43,173 nucleotides of DNA from Chloroflexota bacterium (GCA_002730795.1 PCAX01000017.1:30866-74038), one strand, 5' to 3'; counted from the stretch's first letter, positions 1-8,661 are shown. Numbers and translations: made by a program. Notes: generated from the letters alone by a model not told the origin.

Positions 1-209
1 TGACTGATGCAGGTGTTTTTGTAGGAGTTTCATCGGGAGCAACATATGCCACAGCAAGAAAAATAGCTAAAAAATTTTCGGATGATGGTGTACGGTCAAA
101 TATAGTTATTATGTTGGCAGATGGTGGTTGGAAATATCTTTCTACTGGTATTTACTCGGAGACGTTTACTTTCAAACAATCTAACATTGAAGGAAAAACG
201 TGGTGGTGA
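1..209 (+). CDS. cysteine synthase-like PLP enzyme, C-terminal end (partial)
   Basis: The frame beginning at base 3 is open to a TGA at 207-209 and encodes the last 68 residues of a protein whose start lies outside the window. The visible part carries a GVSSGA motif followed by LADGGWKYLSTG, as in the C-terminus of beta-family PLP enzymes of the cysteine synthase / cystathionine beta-synthase group, where the first motif lies near the cofactor. Such enzymes make cysteine from O-acetylserine or a related activated serine. The PLP lysine is not in view, so the exact substrate cannot be judged. The amidase gene follows on the same strand 39 bp later. Confidence 0.75.
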   Translation, partial: TDAGVFVGVSSGATYATARKIAKKFSDDGVRSNIVIMLADGGWKYLSTGIYSETFTFKQSNIEGKTWW

Positions 210-248
210 AATTTGGAAGTTAGTATTTCTTTAAGATAGAAATAATAA

Positions 249-1664
249 ATGGAAGAAATTAATTACCGATCAGCAGTCGATCAATTAGCATTAATTAATG
301 ATAAATCCATATCGTGTGTTGAGCTGTTAAATGCCCATATAGATCAGCTAAATCGAATTAATCCGGAAGTTAACGCGATGGTTACATTGTGCTTGGATTC
401 AGCGTTAGAAGAAGCAAAGTATGCTGATAAAAGGATTTTTAATGGAGAAGTCCCACGAGTTTTGGAGGGGTTGCCTGTAGCCATTAAAGATTTACACATG
501 ACGAAAGGATTACTTTCTACTGAAGGGTCCCGAATTTACAAGGATAGAATTCCAGATCATGATTCCTTAATAGTTTCTAGATTAAAGGAAGCGGGCGCCA
601 TAGTAATAGGAAAATCCAACACACCTGAATTTGGAGCAGGTTCGCAAACTTTCAATGAAGTATTTGGTCCGACCTTAAACCCCTACGATCTAACCAAAAC
701 TTGCGGTGGAAGTAGTGGGGGGTCTGCAGTTGCGTTAGCCTGTAGACTAGCCGCGATAGCTTCGGGATCTGATTTAGGTGGCTCTTTGCGAAATCCGGCT
801 GCCTGGAATAATGTTGTGGGATTGAGACCAACTCTAGGGATAGTACCGCCCCGAGAATCTAATGTTCCGTGGAACACCCTTTCTACAGACGGGCCTATGG
901 GGAAAACGGTGGAAGATGTTTTTTTACAAATGAAAGTTATTTCGGGTAGTGATAGGTTGACCCCTATAACATTTCCTGAATCATTCAAACAAAATTTACA
1001 AAAACCTCTAGAAGGTAACCTGAAGGGTTTAAAAATTGCTTGGGGAGGACGTTTGAACAATAGACCTATCGATACTGAAGTTTTTGATATTACTGAAAAC
1101 GCTGTAAAAAAATTTATCGATATTGGCTGTGATGTTTCATATGATTATCCTAACCTAGACGATTCAGATCAAGTTTTTCAAACTTATAGGGCTTACAAAT
1201 TTGCCGTAGATCACATAAATCATGTCGCTGATTTTCCAGATCTCGTTAAAGAAACAGTAAAATGGAATACTCAAAAAGGACTCGACATGCATTTGATAGA
1301 CTTAGCTCGAGTCGAGGTGTTACGAAAATCCATCTGGCGGAATATGGTAGATTTTTTCGACCGTTATGATTATTTTGCCCTTCCAGTTACAAGTGTTGCT
1401 CCTTTTTCTATCGACCAAGAATACCCTCTTCAAGTAAATGGTATTGAATTGGACACGTATATCGACTGGATGTGGCCTTGTTACACAATATCTGTTACTG
1501 GAATGCCAGCAATATCAGTACCATGCGGATTTACATCTAATAACCTTCCTGTTGGTATACAATTAGTCGGTCCTTCAAATAGCGATAAAGGATTATTACA
1601 ATTGGCACACGAATACCAAGAAGTTACTGAACATTGGAAAACAACTCCCAACCTAATCGAATGA
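249..1664 (+). CDS. amidase (amidase-signature family)
   Basis: This 471-residue protein has the amidase-signature fold, and the whole Ser-cisSer-Lys triad can be read: Lys80 in PVAIKD, cis-Ser155 in GGSSGGS and nucleophile Ser179 in GSDLGGS. The 24-residue spacing between the two serines matches malonamidase-type members. The family hydrolyses a carboxamide to acid plus ammonia, and the natural substrate cannot be inferred. It is not convincingly GatA: there is no gatB or gatC nearby, and the context is metabolic (an SDR and two Hyi-type isomerases follow within 2 kb on the same strand). The ATG at 249 has no clear Shine-Dalgarno but gives the expected N-terminal helix. The protein is probably cytoplasmic because no signal peptide is visible. 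Confidence 0.88.
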   Translation: MEEINYRSAVDQLALINDKSISCVELLNAHIDQLNRINPEVNAMVTLCLDSALEEAKYADKRIFNGEVPRVLEGLPVAIKDLHMTKGLLSTEGSRIYKDRIPDHDSLIVSRLKEAGAIVIGKSNTPEFGAGSQTFNEVFGPTLNPYDLTKTCGGSSGGSAVALACRLAAIASGSDLGGSLRNPAAWNNVVGLRPTLGIVPPRESNVPWNTLSTDGPMGKTVEDVFLQMKVISGSDRLTPITFPESFKQNLQKPLEGNLKGLKIAWGGRLNNRPIDTEVFDITENAVKKFIDIGCDVSYDYPNLDDSDQVFQTYRAYKFAVDHINHVADFPDLVKETVKWNTQKGLDMHLIDLARVEVLRKSIWRNMVDFFDRYDYFALPVTSVAPFSIDQEYPLQVNGIELDTYIDWMWPCYTISVTGMPAISVPCGFTSNNLPVGIQLVGPSNSDKGLLQLAHEYQEVTEHWKTTPNLIE

Positions 1665-1685
1665 TTTTTCAGGCATGGATGAAAC

Positions 1686-2486
1686 ATGAAGTTAGAACTT
1701 AATGGAAAAAAAGCTATAATCACTGGAGGAAGTCGTGGCATTGGTAAGGCTATAGCTACGGCACTATCGGCAGAAGGGGTTGTTTGCACCTTGATTGCTA
1801 GGAACAGAACAACATTGGAGGTTTCCGCGAAAGATATTAGTAAACTCACAAAAAATCCCGTGTATTGTATTGTGGCCGATACCGGCCTCGATGAATCTGT
1901 CAGAAACATGGTTTCAGAAGCGAATATATTGATGGATGGAGTCGATATTTTGGTTAATTGTGCAGCCCGACCGTTAGCAAACAAAAAGATTCACAATTTT
2001 GGTGATCTTACAACTGAATCCTTCGGTGGAGAAATGAATGTAAAAGTGATGGGCTATATCAGATGTGCAAAAGAAGTTGCGCCAATAATGAAGCGTAGAG
2101 GATGGGGAAGAATAATAAATATTTCTGGTTTGGCTTCTCGAACCACTGGTAATGCGGTAGGAAGTATGCGTAATGTAGCGGTTAGTGCTCTAACTAAGAA
2201 CTTAGCAGACGAATTGGGACCATTTGGAATTAATGTAACAGTAATTCATCCGGGATTTACCCGTACGGAAGCAACTGAATCCTTTATAATCGAACGGGCG
2301 TCCGAACTGGGTAAAGAACCTAATGTAGTAGAAGCAGAATTAGCTAAAAATAACTCAGTTAAGCGGATCATTGAATCTGCGGATATTGCTTATGTAGCTA
2401 CTATGATCGCTTCTCCTAAATCGATTGCTATAAATGGAGATGTAATTGCTGCTGGGGGTGGAGTAGGTTCATCCATATATTATTAA
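1686..2486 (+). CDS. SDR-family protein lacking the catalytic Tyr/Lys
   Basis: This 266-residue protein has a Rossmann fold of the short-chain dehydrogenase/reductase type. The dinucleotide-binding TGGSRGIG motif is at residues 13-20, the NAG-like motif is NCAA at 91-94, and the PG motif of the family (IHPGFTRTE) follows near residue 190. The position of the usual YxxxK catalytic pair reads GSMRN (159-163), so Tyr is Gly and Lys is Asn, although the following AVSALTKNLADEL aligns without a gap. The frame is intact, so it is not a pseudogene. It may bind NAD(P) without classical reductase chemistry, or use other residues. It starts 21 bp after the amidase and is probably co-transcribed with it. 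Confidence 0.85.
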   Translation: MKLELNGKKAIITGGSRGIGKAIATALSAEGVVCTLIARNRTTLEVSAKDISKLTKNPVYCIVADTGLDESVRNMVSEANILMDGVDILVNCAARPLANKKIHNFGDLTTESFGGEMNVKVMGYIRCAKEVAPIMKRRGWGRIINISGLASRTTGNAVGSMRNVAVSALTKNLADELGPFGINVTVIHPGFTRTEATESFIIERASELGKEPNVVEAELAKNNSVKRIIESADIAYVATMIASPKSIAINGDVIAAGGGVGSSIYY

Positions 2487-2513
2487 AGTGATAACTAATA
2501 AAAGGAGTTTTAA

Positions 2514-3362
2514 TTGAGTCAATTTTCAGCTAATTTAACCTTAATGTTCAATGAAGTAGATTTTATGGACAGATTTAAATTAGCATCTCAAAATGGATTT
2601 AAAGGGGTAGAATATCTATTTCCATACGATTACCCTGCGGACGATATATTACAGGAATTGAATAAGAACGGTCTAAAACAAATTTTGTTTGATTTACCTG
2701 CTGGGGATTGGGGTTCTGGAGATCGTGGAATAGCAGTACAGCCCGATCGCGTCGGTGAATTTCAGGATTCCGTTGGAAAGGCTATAGATTACGCAAATAC
2801 TCTTAATTGCAAGAGAATCACATGTCTTGCTGGAATACCAGATCCGAACGAACAAGCAGACTTAAACAGACAAACGTTAGTTGATAATTTGAAGTTTGCA
2901 GCTAAAAGTTTAAATAAAAAAGGCATAACCTTACTTATAGAAGCCCTAAACACCATTGATGTACCGGGTTTTTATTTGACCGGTACGGATCAAGCAGTCC
3001 AAGTAATTTCTGATGTTTCCGAAAGCAACTTGAAATTACAGTACGATGTCTATCATATGCAGATTATGGAAGGCGATCTAATTAGAACCATTGTCGATAA
3101 TTTTAACATTATAAAACACTTCCAAATAGCGGATAATCCTGGTCGTCATGAGCCTGGGACGGGCGAGATTAATTATAAAAATGTGTTCAATAAAATCAAT
3201 GAATTGGGATACGATGGTTGGATTGGCTGCGAATACAACCCACTTGGAGACACTGTAGAGGGCCTTGATTGGTTGGCAGTAGCAGAAAGATTTGCTACTA
3301 CAATGAGAACGGCACAAGGGAGGGGAACAAACTTAGGGTTTTCTTGTAAGTCTGATGCCTAA
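2514..3362 (+). CDS. hyi: hydroxypyruvate isomerase family protein, copy 1
   Basis: This is a 282-residue TIM-barrel protein close to E. coli Hyi, which interconverts hydroxypyruvate and tartronate semialdehyde. Catalytic and metal-binding Glu143, Asp178, Gln204 and Glu240 are all present at the same numbers as in E. coli. The active-site loop is also canonical: FPYDY at 36-40 and LPAGDWGSGDRGIA from 61. The start is TTG at 2514, supported by a strong AAAGGAG at 2501-2507. About 25 extra residues follow the usual family C-terminus. The last 8 bp overlap the second copy, so the two are translationally coupled. No glyoxylate carboligase or tartronate semialdehyde reductase is nearby, so the substrate could be another short hydroxy-keto acid or a ketose. 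Confidence 0.88.
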   Translation: MSQFSANLTLMFNEVDFMDRFKLASQNGFKGVEYLFPYDYPADDILQELNKNGLKQILFDLPAGDWGSGDRGIAVQPDRVGEFQDSVGKAIDYANTLNCKRITCLAGIPDPNEQADLNRQTLVDNLKFAAKSLNKKGITLLIEALNTIDVPGFYLTGTDQAVQVISDVSESNLKLQYDVYHMQIMEGDLIRTIVDNFNIIKHFQIADNPGRHEPGTGEINYKNVFNKINELGYDGWIGCEYNPLGDTVEGLDWLAVAERFATTMRTAQGRGTNLGFSCKSDA

Positions 3363-4131
3363 ACTTGAAGCTAATATTCAATTTCTGTTTAACGAATATG
3401 ATATTTTGGATCGCTACGACAAAGCGGCCGAGTTGGGCTTTAAGGGAGTAGAACTTCAAAATCCTTATCCAATTCCTACGAATGAAATTTCTGAACGATT
3501 AAATGCTAATGGTTTGCAACAAGTCATTATCAATTCCCCTGTAGAAGATCCTATTACAGGGATCAACAACATTCCGTTGATTCCTAACAAACGTAATTTG
3601 TACCGAGATAGGACTTCCTTGGCGGTTGAATACGCTCACGAATTGGGTTGCCTTGGTGTAAATATTGGGATTGGTCAAATGCCTGATGGTTTTGCTACTG
3701 AAATAGTAAAAGAAACACTCATTGAAAACGTAACTTATGCTGCTACGGAATTGGACAAAGTAGGGGTCACTGCATTAATTGAACCAATTAATGTTCTTGA
3801 TCAACCTGGGTTCTTTATTAACACGAGTAAGGCTGCTTTAGATGTTATTGAATCGGTGGGTCACAGCAATTTATCCCTTCTATATGATTTTTATCATATG
3901 CAAATAATGGAAGGTAATTTAGCTGCTACCCTAAAAGATAATATAGGCTCAATTAAACACACTCAGTTAGCAGATAATCCGGGAAGGCATGAGCCGGGAA
4001 CTGGTGAAATTAATTTCACTTTTTTATTGAATTACTTGGATGAACTAGGGTATCAGGGTTGGGTAGGATGTGAATATTTTCCATCATCAACAACTGAGGC
4101 TTCATTGGATTGGGCTAGAAAATGGATTTAA
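3355..4131 (+). CDS. hydroxypyruvate isomerase family protein, divergent copy 2
   Basis: This 258-residue paralogue of the preceding gene starts at an ATG that overlaps its stop by 8 bp. Glu143, Asp178, Gln204 and Glu240 are conserved, and the block NPGRHEPGTGEIN (208-220) is identical in both copies. The substrate-proximal regions differ: FPYDY of copy 1 is NPYPI, and LPAGDWGSGDRG is replaced by SPVEDPITGINN at 61-72. The length is that of the ordinary family without the C-terminal tail of copy 1. I read it as a tandem duplication with altered specificity, or as the second subunit of a heteromer. The family also includes sugar-phosphate and ketose epimerases, so the exact reaction is open. 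Confidence 0.85.
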   Translation: MPKLEANIQFLFNEYDILDRYDKAAELGFKGVELQNPYPIPTNEISERLNANGLQQVIINSPVEDPITGINNIPLIPNKRNLYRDRTSLAVEYAHELGCLGVNIGIGQMPDGFATEIVKETLIENVTYAATELDKVGVTALIEPINVLDQPGFFINTSKAALDVIESVGHSNLSLLYDFYHMQIMEGNLAATLKDNIGSIKHTQLADNPGRHEPGTGEINFTFLLNYLDELGYQGWVGCEYFPSSTTEASLDWARKWI

Positions 4132-4138
4132 CATAACA

Positions 4139-4603
4139 GTGACCCTCTCTAGATTTATAGCCTCCGGATTTGGGACTGGGTACTGGCCGTTAATTGCTCC
4201 TGGTAGCTTTGCATCTCTCATATCTTTATGTTTGTTTATCGTTATAAAGGTTTTTATTACAACAAATCCATTAGTGCTTACAATAATCACGGTATTGTTA
4301 ATTTTGATTGGGTTTTGGTCATGCCAAAAAATAGTTTCTATAGAGGAGCCTGATCCATCGTATTGCGTCATAGACGAATGGGCTGGGCAATGGATTACAG
4401 TTTTGTTCATTCCTTTTGAGTGGTACTTTTTAATATTAGGATTTTTTTTATTTCGGTTACTTGATATATTCAAGCCGTTTGGAATAAAAAGGCTTGAACA
4501 AATTTCCGGAGGTGCTGGCATAATGTGGGATGACTTGGCTGCGGGTGTGTTAGGGTCAATTTTGATAACAGTACTTGCATTGGGTTTAAGTGCGGTAAAG
4601 TAA
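4139..4603 (+). CDS. pgpA: phosphatidylglycerophosphatase A
   Basis: This membrane phosphatase of about 154 residues dephosphorylates phosphatidylglycerol phosphate to phosphatidylglycerol. Family motifs are clear: FGTGYWPLIAPGSFASL at the N-terminus, DPSYCVIDEWAGQ in the middle, and KPFGIKRLEQ followed by GGAGIMWDDLAAG at the end, with conserved acidic residues that bind metal. Three or four hydrophobic segments span the protein. I chose GTG 4139, 8 bp after the hyi copy 2 stop, because it gives the usual family N-terminus. An upstream ATG at 4070 in the same frame would add 23 unrelated residues inside the upstream gene. The gene ends one base before the stop of the convergent alpha/beta hydrolase. 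Confidence 0.85.
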   Translation: MTLSRFIASGFGTGYWPLIAPGSFASLISLCLFIVIKVFITTNPLVLTIITVLLILIGFWSCQKIVSIEEPDPSYCVIDEWAGQWITVLFIPFEWYFLILGFFLFRLLDIFKPFGIKRLEQISGGAGIMWDDLAAGVLGSILITVLALGLSAVK

Positions 4604-4604
4604 A

Positions 4605-5417
4605 TTACTTTTTTACAAAACTGGTTACAAATGTGTTGTACCTTTTAATGAAGCGGCTTGGGAAACTTGAATGCATGTTATGGGGGCTATCTTCCCAATA
4701 TTCGATCTCAAAACGTTTGAGGTTGTTTAATCTATTTATATTACGATTATGAATAACTCCCCCAGTTTCAGGATTGGCTCTAAAAATTAGTACGGGGACA
4801 TCAATGTTTTTCAAAATTTCGTCAGAATTTGTATGAGCCCTGATATCACCTTTAATAATTGTTTCCCATATGGTTGGATCGGCCGAAATAATATTTTTTG
4901 CTCTAGATATAGCCACTGTTTCATTGATTTCTGGGAAGGATGTTCTTAATTCACGAGCGGTGTCTTCGACACCTAATTTTTTTTTGGCAAGTCTAAAATT
5001 TTCTTCAAAAACTCTTAAAAGATTGTAAGGGATAAAACTTTTATTAAAAAAAAGTGGAGGATCTTCCATACATAGGGTTTTTACTGATTTTGTTTTCGTT
5101 ACTATTATGCTTCCTACAACGCCGCCTAGGGAATGTCCTATTATATTTACAGACGGGAAAGAATTATGTTCGATGAATTCTGATATTTCCGTAGAATAAT
5201 GCTCCCAAGTATATTTGTCCTTGATATGATCCGAATCTCCATGACCTCTGAAATCAAAAGCAAAAACATGAAAATCACGACTCAAGGATTTAAGAATGGG
5301 GGTCCAACTTTTCCACGAAGCTCCTAAAGCATGAAGAAGGAAGATAACTGGTCCATTTTTAGGGCCTTCAGCATAATTTATTTTGATTTCTGCACCTTGA
5401 AAGTTTTTCTCTCTCAT
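4605..5417 (-). CDS. alpha/beta hydrolase, copy A
   Basis: This 270-residue alpha/beta-fold hydrolase has the oxyanion strand FLLHALGASWKSW, the nucleophile elbow GHSLGG with Ser96, and the C-terminal histidine region SPHNMH. The position that often holds the acid of the triad reads RANPETGG, giving Asn where many relatives have Asp. The same change occurs in copy B. I start at ATG 5417, 10 bp after the stop of copy B. The open frame reaches 5492, but those residues overlap copy B and are unlike the family. The two genes are paralogues in tandem behind sucCD. Esterase, lactonase and C-C hydrolase activities are all possible, and the substrate cannot be named. Confidence 0.82.
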   Translation of the reverse strand: MREKNFQGAEIKINYAEGPKNGPVIFLLHALGASWKSWTPILKSLSRDFHVFAFDFRGHGDSDHIKDKYTWEHYSTEISEFIEHNSFPSVNIIGHSLGGVVGSIIVTKTKSVKTLCMEDPPLFFNKSFIPYNLLRVFEENFRLAKKKLGVEDTARELRTSFPEINETVAISRAKNIISADPTIWETIIKGDIRAHTNSDEILKNIDVPVLIFRANPETGGVIHNRNINRLNNLKRFEIEYWEDSPHNMHSSFPSRFIKRYNTFVTSFVKK

Positions 5418-5427
5418 AATGTTTACT

Positions 5428-6249
5428 TTACGTTTGAAACCTAAGTAAGAACTTATGGACAGTTTTCGCGAAATCGTGGTTTCTTGCCACATGAAGAGAG
5501 TGCCCTGAGTTCTCCCATTTTACTTTTTCACTTTTCCCAATCAAAGATGTAACCCTTTCAGTTTCTTCATCTGAAATTATTCCACCTTTATCGGGATTTG
5601 CTTGAATTAAAAGGACTGGGCATTTTATTTTGGAAAACATTGCTTCGTAGTTGCAATTTTTTGAACTTTGGTCTTTTGCCCAAGATAATAACCCTGTGTC
5701 AAAGTCATATGTCATTCTTGCTAGTCGGTGTAAAATATCGGTCTCTAATGTCGGATATTTCATTTTCGTATAATCTAATGCATCCGATAATGTATTAATC
5801 GATTTCAGAGAAGGAATTTCATTATTAATTTCGGGTTTAGACTTTTGGTGGATGTTTGATTTCGAGCCGGTAAAGGGATCTCCCATTACAATTGCTGAAA
5901 CTTTATTTGGATTAATTGAAGCCACTGCAGCCGATACCCATCCTCCTAGCGAATGCCCAACTAAATATCCAGATTTTACAAAAATTTTGTTGATAATATT
6001 GGATACATCATTAGCCCATACATACCGATTATGTTGTTTAGTAATTCGACCCGATAAACCCATTCCTCTAAGGTCCAGGGAAAATAGATGATAGTGTTTT
6101 GACAATAATGGCGCAGTAGTGCTCCAAGTCTGACTACTTACACCGTAACCGTGAATTAGCAGCATATCTGGCGAATCCTTATATGGAGAGGGCCATTCCG
6201 AAATATTTATTGCTATCTCTCCTGTGTGAAAATATTTTTCTGTTACCAT
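5428..6249 (-). CDS. alpha/beta hydrolase, copy B
   Basis: This 273-residue alpha/beta hydrolase resembles its downstream neighbour throughout. The oxyanion strand is LLIHGYGVSSQTW, the nucleophile elbow GHSLGG carries Ser100, and the terminal histidine lies in SGHSLH (His250 or His253). The usual acid position is QANPDKGG, with Asn replacing the common Asp. The DLRGMGLS segment is typical of the enol-lactonase/haloperoxidase-like branch. ATG 6249 follows the sucD stop by 17 bp, so the gene is probably read from the sucCD transcript. No signal peptide is seen, which suggests a cytoplasmic enzyme. The reaction is unassigned. Confidence 0.82.
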   Translation of the reverse strand: MVTEKYFHTGEIAINISEWPSPYKDSPDMLLIHGYGVSSQTWSTTAPLLSKHYHLFSLDLRGMGLSGRITKQHNRYVWANDVSNIINKIFVKSGYLVGHSLGGWVSAAVASINPNKVSAIVMGDPFTGSKSNIHQKSKPEINNEIPSLKSINTLSDALDYTKMKYPTLETDILHRLARMTYDFDTGLLSWAKDQSSKNCNYEAMFSKIKCPVLLIQANPDKGGIISDEETERVTSLIGKSEKVKWENSGHSLHVARNHDFAKTVHKFLLRFQT

Positions 6250-6266
6250 GAGAGATCAAAGTGATT

Positions 6267-7139
6267 TCAAGATAAAATTTGTTTTATCTTTTCACCTATG
6301 TAGGCGGGAGATTCGACTAAATGGGCTCCAGCATTTTCTAAAGCTTTATTTTTTTCTGACGCCAAGCCTAACTTTCCCGTGACTATAGCGCCCGCATGCC
6401 CCATCCGTTTACCTGGGGGTGCTGTTTGACCAGCTATTGCCGCAACAACTGGTTTTGAAACATTAGATTTAATGAAAGCAGCGGCTTCTTGTTCTTTGGA
6501 GCCACCGATTTCTCCAATTAAAACAATTGCTTTAGTTTCTTCGTCTTGTTCAAAAAGTTTGAGTGTATCGGTAAAAGATATTCCGTGAATCGGGTCACCC
6601 CCAATTCCTATACAAGTAGATTGACCGTAACCGTTTTTTACTAATTGAGCTATCGCTTCGTAAGTTAATGTTCCCGATCGGGAAACCACGCCTATGTTTC
6701 CAGGACGTACTATATTACCGGGTATAATGCCAATTTTTGTTCTAGATTTCGGAGTTATAATACCTGGGCAATTTGGGCCAATTAATTTTGAATCAGTACC
6801 CTTTAAATACGCTTTCACTTTTATCATATCGTGGATAGGTATTCCTTCAGTTATGCAAATTATAAGGTCAATACCTGCGTCTATCTGTTCAATAATAGCG
6901 TCCATTGCAAACGGGGCCGGAACGAAAATTATTCCTGTGTTTGCACCCGTTCTATCAACAGCTTCTGTTACGGACGAAAAGTAAGGTACTTTCTCTTCAA
7001 AATATAAGCCTTGCCTTCTTGGGTGTACAGCGGCAACTATATTGGTACCATAATCGAGCATTCTTGATGTTTGAAAACTACCGTCTCGCCCAAGGCCTTG
7101 AACAAGTAATTTTGTATCGTTACCTACTAAAATTGACAC
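6267..7139 (-). CDS. sucD: succinyl-CoA synthetase alpha subunit
   Basis: This 290-residue alpha subunit of the TCA-cycle enzyme converts succinyl-CoA, phosphate and NDP to succinate, CoA and NTP. The N-terminal CoA-binding Rossmann domain and the C-terminal ligase domain are both complete. The phosphorylated histidine is His248 in GKRMGHAGAI, and the GPNCPGI segment near residue 121 is also typical. Translation starts at GTG 7139. Its Shine-Dalgarno GGAG overlaps the stop codon of sucC, which lies 4 bp upstream, so the subunits are translationally coupled. Length and motifs are normal. Confidence 0.96.
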   Translation of the reverse strand: MSILVGNDTKLLVQGLGRDGSFQTSRMLDYGTNIVAAVHPRRQGLYFEEKVPYFSSVTEAVDRTGANTGIIFVPAPFAMDAIIEQIDAGIDLIICITEGIPIHDMIKVKAYLKGTDSKLIGPNCPGIITPKSRTKIGIIPGNIVRPGNIGVVSRSGTLTYEAIAQLVKNGYGQSTCIGIGGDPIHGISFTDTLKLFEQDEETKAIVLIGEIGGSKEQEAAAFIKSNVSKPVVAAIAGQTAPPGKRMGHAGAIVTGKLGLASEKNKALENAGAHLVESPAYIGEKIKQILS

Positions 7140-7143
7140 TAAA

Positions 7144-8313
7144 TTACTCCGTATTAGAAAGCTTGTTTTTCAGAATTTTTGCAGCTGAAGCCAAATCTTC
7201 CACAGACGTTATATCCAGTTCTGAATTCTTTAAAATCGAAAGTCCCTGTTCACTATTAGTTCCTCTCATAGTAACTACGATAGGTGTTGTTGATTGGGTT
7301 TCTTTACCTGCTTTGACTATTCCATTAGCCACTACGTCAGCTCTTGCAATACCCGCGAAAAGATTAACTAGAATTATTTCAACATCAGGATCATCGTCAA
7401 TTATTTTAAACGCTTCTTTAATCTTTTTTTCGGATGCAGAACCACCTATATCTAGGAAGTTAGCTGGATTTTCTCCAGCCCATTTTGTGATATCCATTGT
7501 TGCCATTGCTAATCCAGCTCCATTGACCATGCATCCGATTTTTCCTCCTTCTAGTTTTACATAGGACAGATCAAAATCTGATGCACGTTTTTCTAAAACC
7601 TCTTGCTGGGTAGGATCGTTTAATTCTTGGAGATCGGGATGTCTAAAAAGGGCATCATCGTCTATGTTTATTTTCGCGTCTACAGCGACAATTTTATTAT
7701 CTGAAGTTATAACTAATGGATTTATTTCAATCAACGTACAATCTTTTTCAATAAATAATTTGTAGATGGAACCCATTATTTTTTCCATATGAGAAATTTC
7801 TGACGGAGGAATGCTCAACGACATAGAAATGTCTCTAAGTTTATAAGGACTTAATCCAACAAGGGGAGAGCATATAGTTTTGAATATTTTTTCAGGACTA
7901 TTTTTGGCTATCTCTTCAATTTCAACCCCTCCTTGAGTACTTGTTATAACTATAGGAACCCCCAAGTCATTGTCAATAAAAACGGACAAATATATTTCTT
8001 TATCAATATTTGTTGCTTCTTCTACGAGTACGTTATTTACGGGCAATCCTTTTGGGCCAGTTTGATATGTTATGAGGTTACTACCCAAAATAGTTTTTGC
8101 TGAATCATACGCATCTTCAGAAGACGAAATTAATTTAACTCCCCCGGATTTCCCTCTACCTCCCGAGTGTATTTGAGCTTTTATGATCGCTTTTCCAGAA
8201 ATCTCTTTTTTTATTATCTCAGCCTCTTCCGGAGAGGAAGTTACTTTACCTTTTGGAATGGGAACACCGTAGTCTGCTAGTAATTTCTTCGCTTGGTATT
8301 CGTGTAGATTCAA
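7144..8313 (-). CDS. sucC: succinyl-CoA synthetase beta subunit
   Basis: This 389-residue ADP-forming type beta subunit starts with the family signature MNLHEYQAK. An ATP-grasp nucleotide-binding domain occupies the N-terminal half (KAQIHSGGRGKSGGVK), and the C-terminal ligase domain contains the GGSASEKKI loop. The start is TTG 8313, and no ATG fits the conserved N-terminus. The gene precedes sucD by 4 bp, with two alpha/beta hydrolases after them. A promoter-like element lies at 8343-8371. The subunit partners SucD in an alpha/beta assembly in the cytoplasm. Confidence 0.96.
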   Translation of the reverse strand: MNLHEYQAKKLLADYGVPIPKGKVTSSPEEAEIIKKEISGKAIIKAQIHSGGRGKSGGVKLISSSEDAYDSAKTILGSNLITYQTGPKGLPVNNVLVEEATNIDKEIYLSVFIDNDLGVPIVITSTQGGVEIEEIAKNSPEKIFKTICSPLVGLSPYKLRDISMSLSIPPSEISHMEKIMGSIYKLFIEKDCTLIEINPLVITSDNKIVAVDAKINIDDDALFRHPDLQELNDPTQQEVLEKRASDFDLSYVKLEGGKIGCMVNGAGLAMATMDITKWAGENPANFLDIGGSASEKKIKEAFKIIDDDPDVEIILVNLFAGIARADVVANGIVKAGKETQSTTPIVVTMRGTNSEQGLSILKNSELDITSVEDLASAAKILKNKLSNTE

Positions 8314-8342
8314 TATTAGATGTCTTTCTGGTCTTCCAGAAG

Positions 8343-8371
8343 ATTATGAAGCCGGTGTTAAATTTTTTGAA
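8343..8371 (-). promoter_or_regulatory. candidate promoter of sucCD
   Basis: Read on the minus strand, TTCAAA (8366-8371) and CATAAT (8343-8348) are separated by 17 bp. The -10 box matches the sigma-70 consensus at 5 of 6 positions and the -35 box at only 3 of 6. Transcription would begin near 8336, about 23 nt before the TTG start of sucC. A 6-bp inverted repeat (TTCTGG, 4-nt gap, CCAGAA; 8326-8341) spans that start point and could be an operator. This is inference from spacing only. Confidence 0.3.
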
Positions 8372-8661
8372 ACTTGATAATTAACTCGTCACTTTTCAAC
8401 GGTGCATAAGTATTTTAGTATTTAATTTAAATATTTGATATCGTGATTGGTGACACTTTATCGACTATACGTAAATGCTGCCTATTAAGTTTTATAAATT
8501 TTGAGTAACAGGGTTTATAAAAGTCCCTCTGAAGCCTCTTGCTTATTTTGTTTGAAGATTCTCGTTCAGTATTTAATGGAACACAAAAGAGAAAAAATTA
8601 TACTTCGTATGAGAAAATTAAATTATCTATCTAAAAACTCTGGATAAAAAATGATGGTTGC

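Noticed and set aside
249..1664. Amidase as GatA of the tRNA-dependent amidotransferase
   Set aside because: No gatB or gatC is adjacent and the context is catabolic. The motifs are shared by the whole amidase-signature family.
1686..2486. SDR gene as a pseudogene
   Set aside because: The frame is full length with no stop or frameshift, and the fold motifs around the changed residues align without gaps.
6905..7564. Plus-strand open frame of about 219 codons across sucD/sucC
   Set aside because: It spans two well-supported essential genes on the other strand and crosses their junction. It shows no motif of its own.
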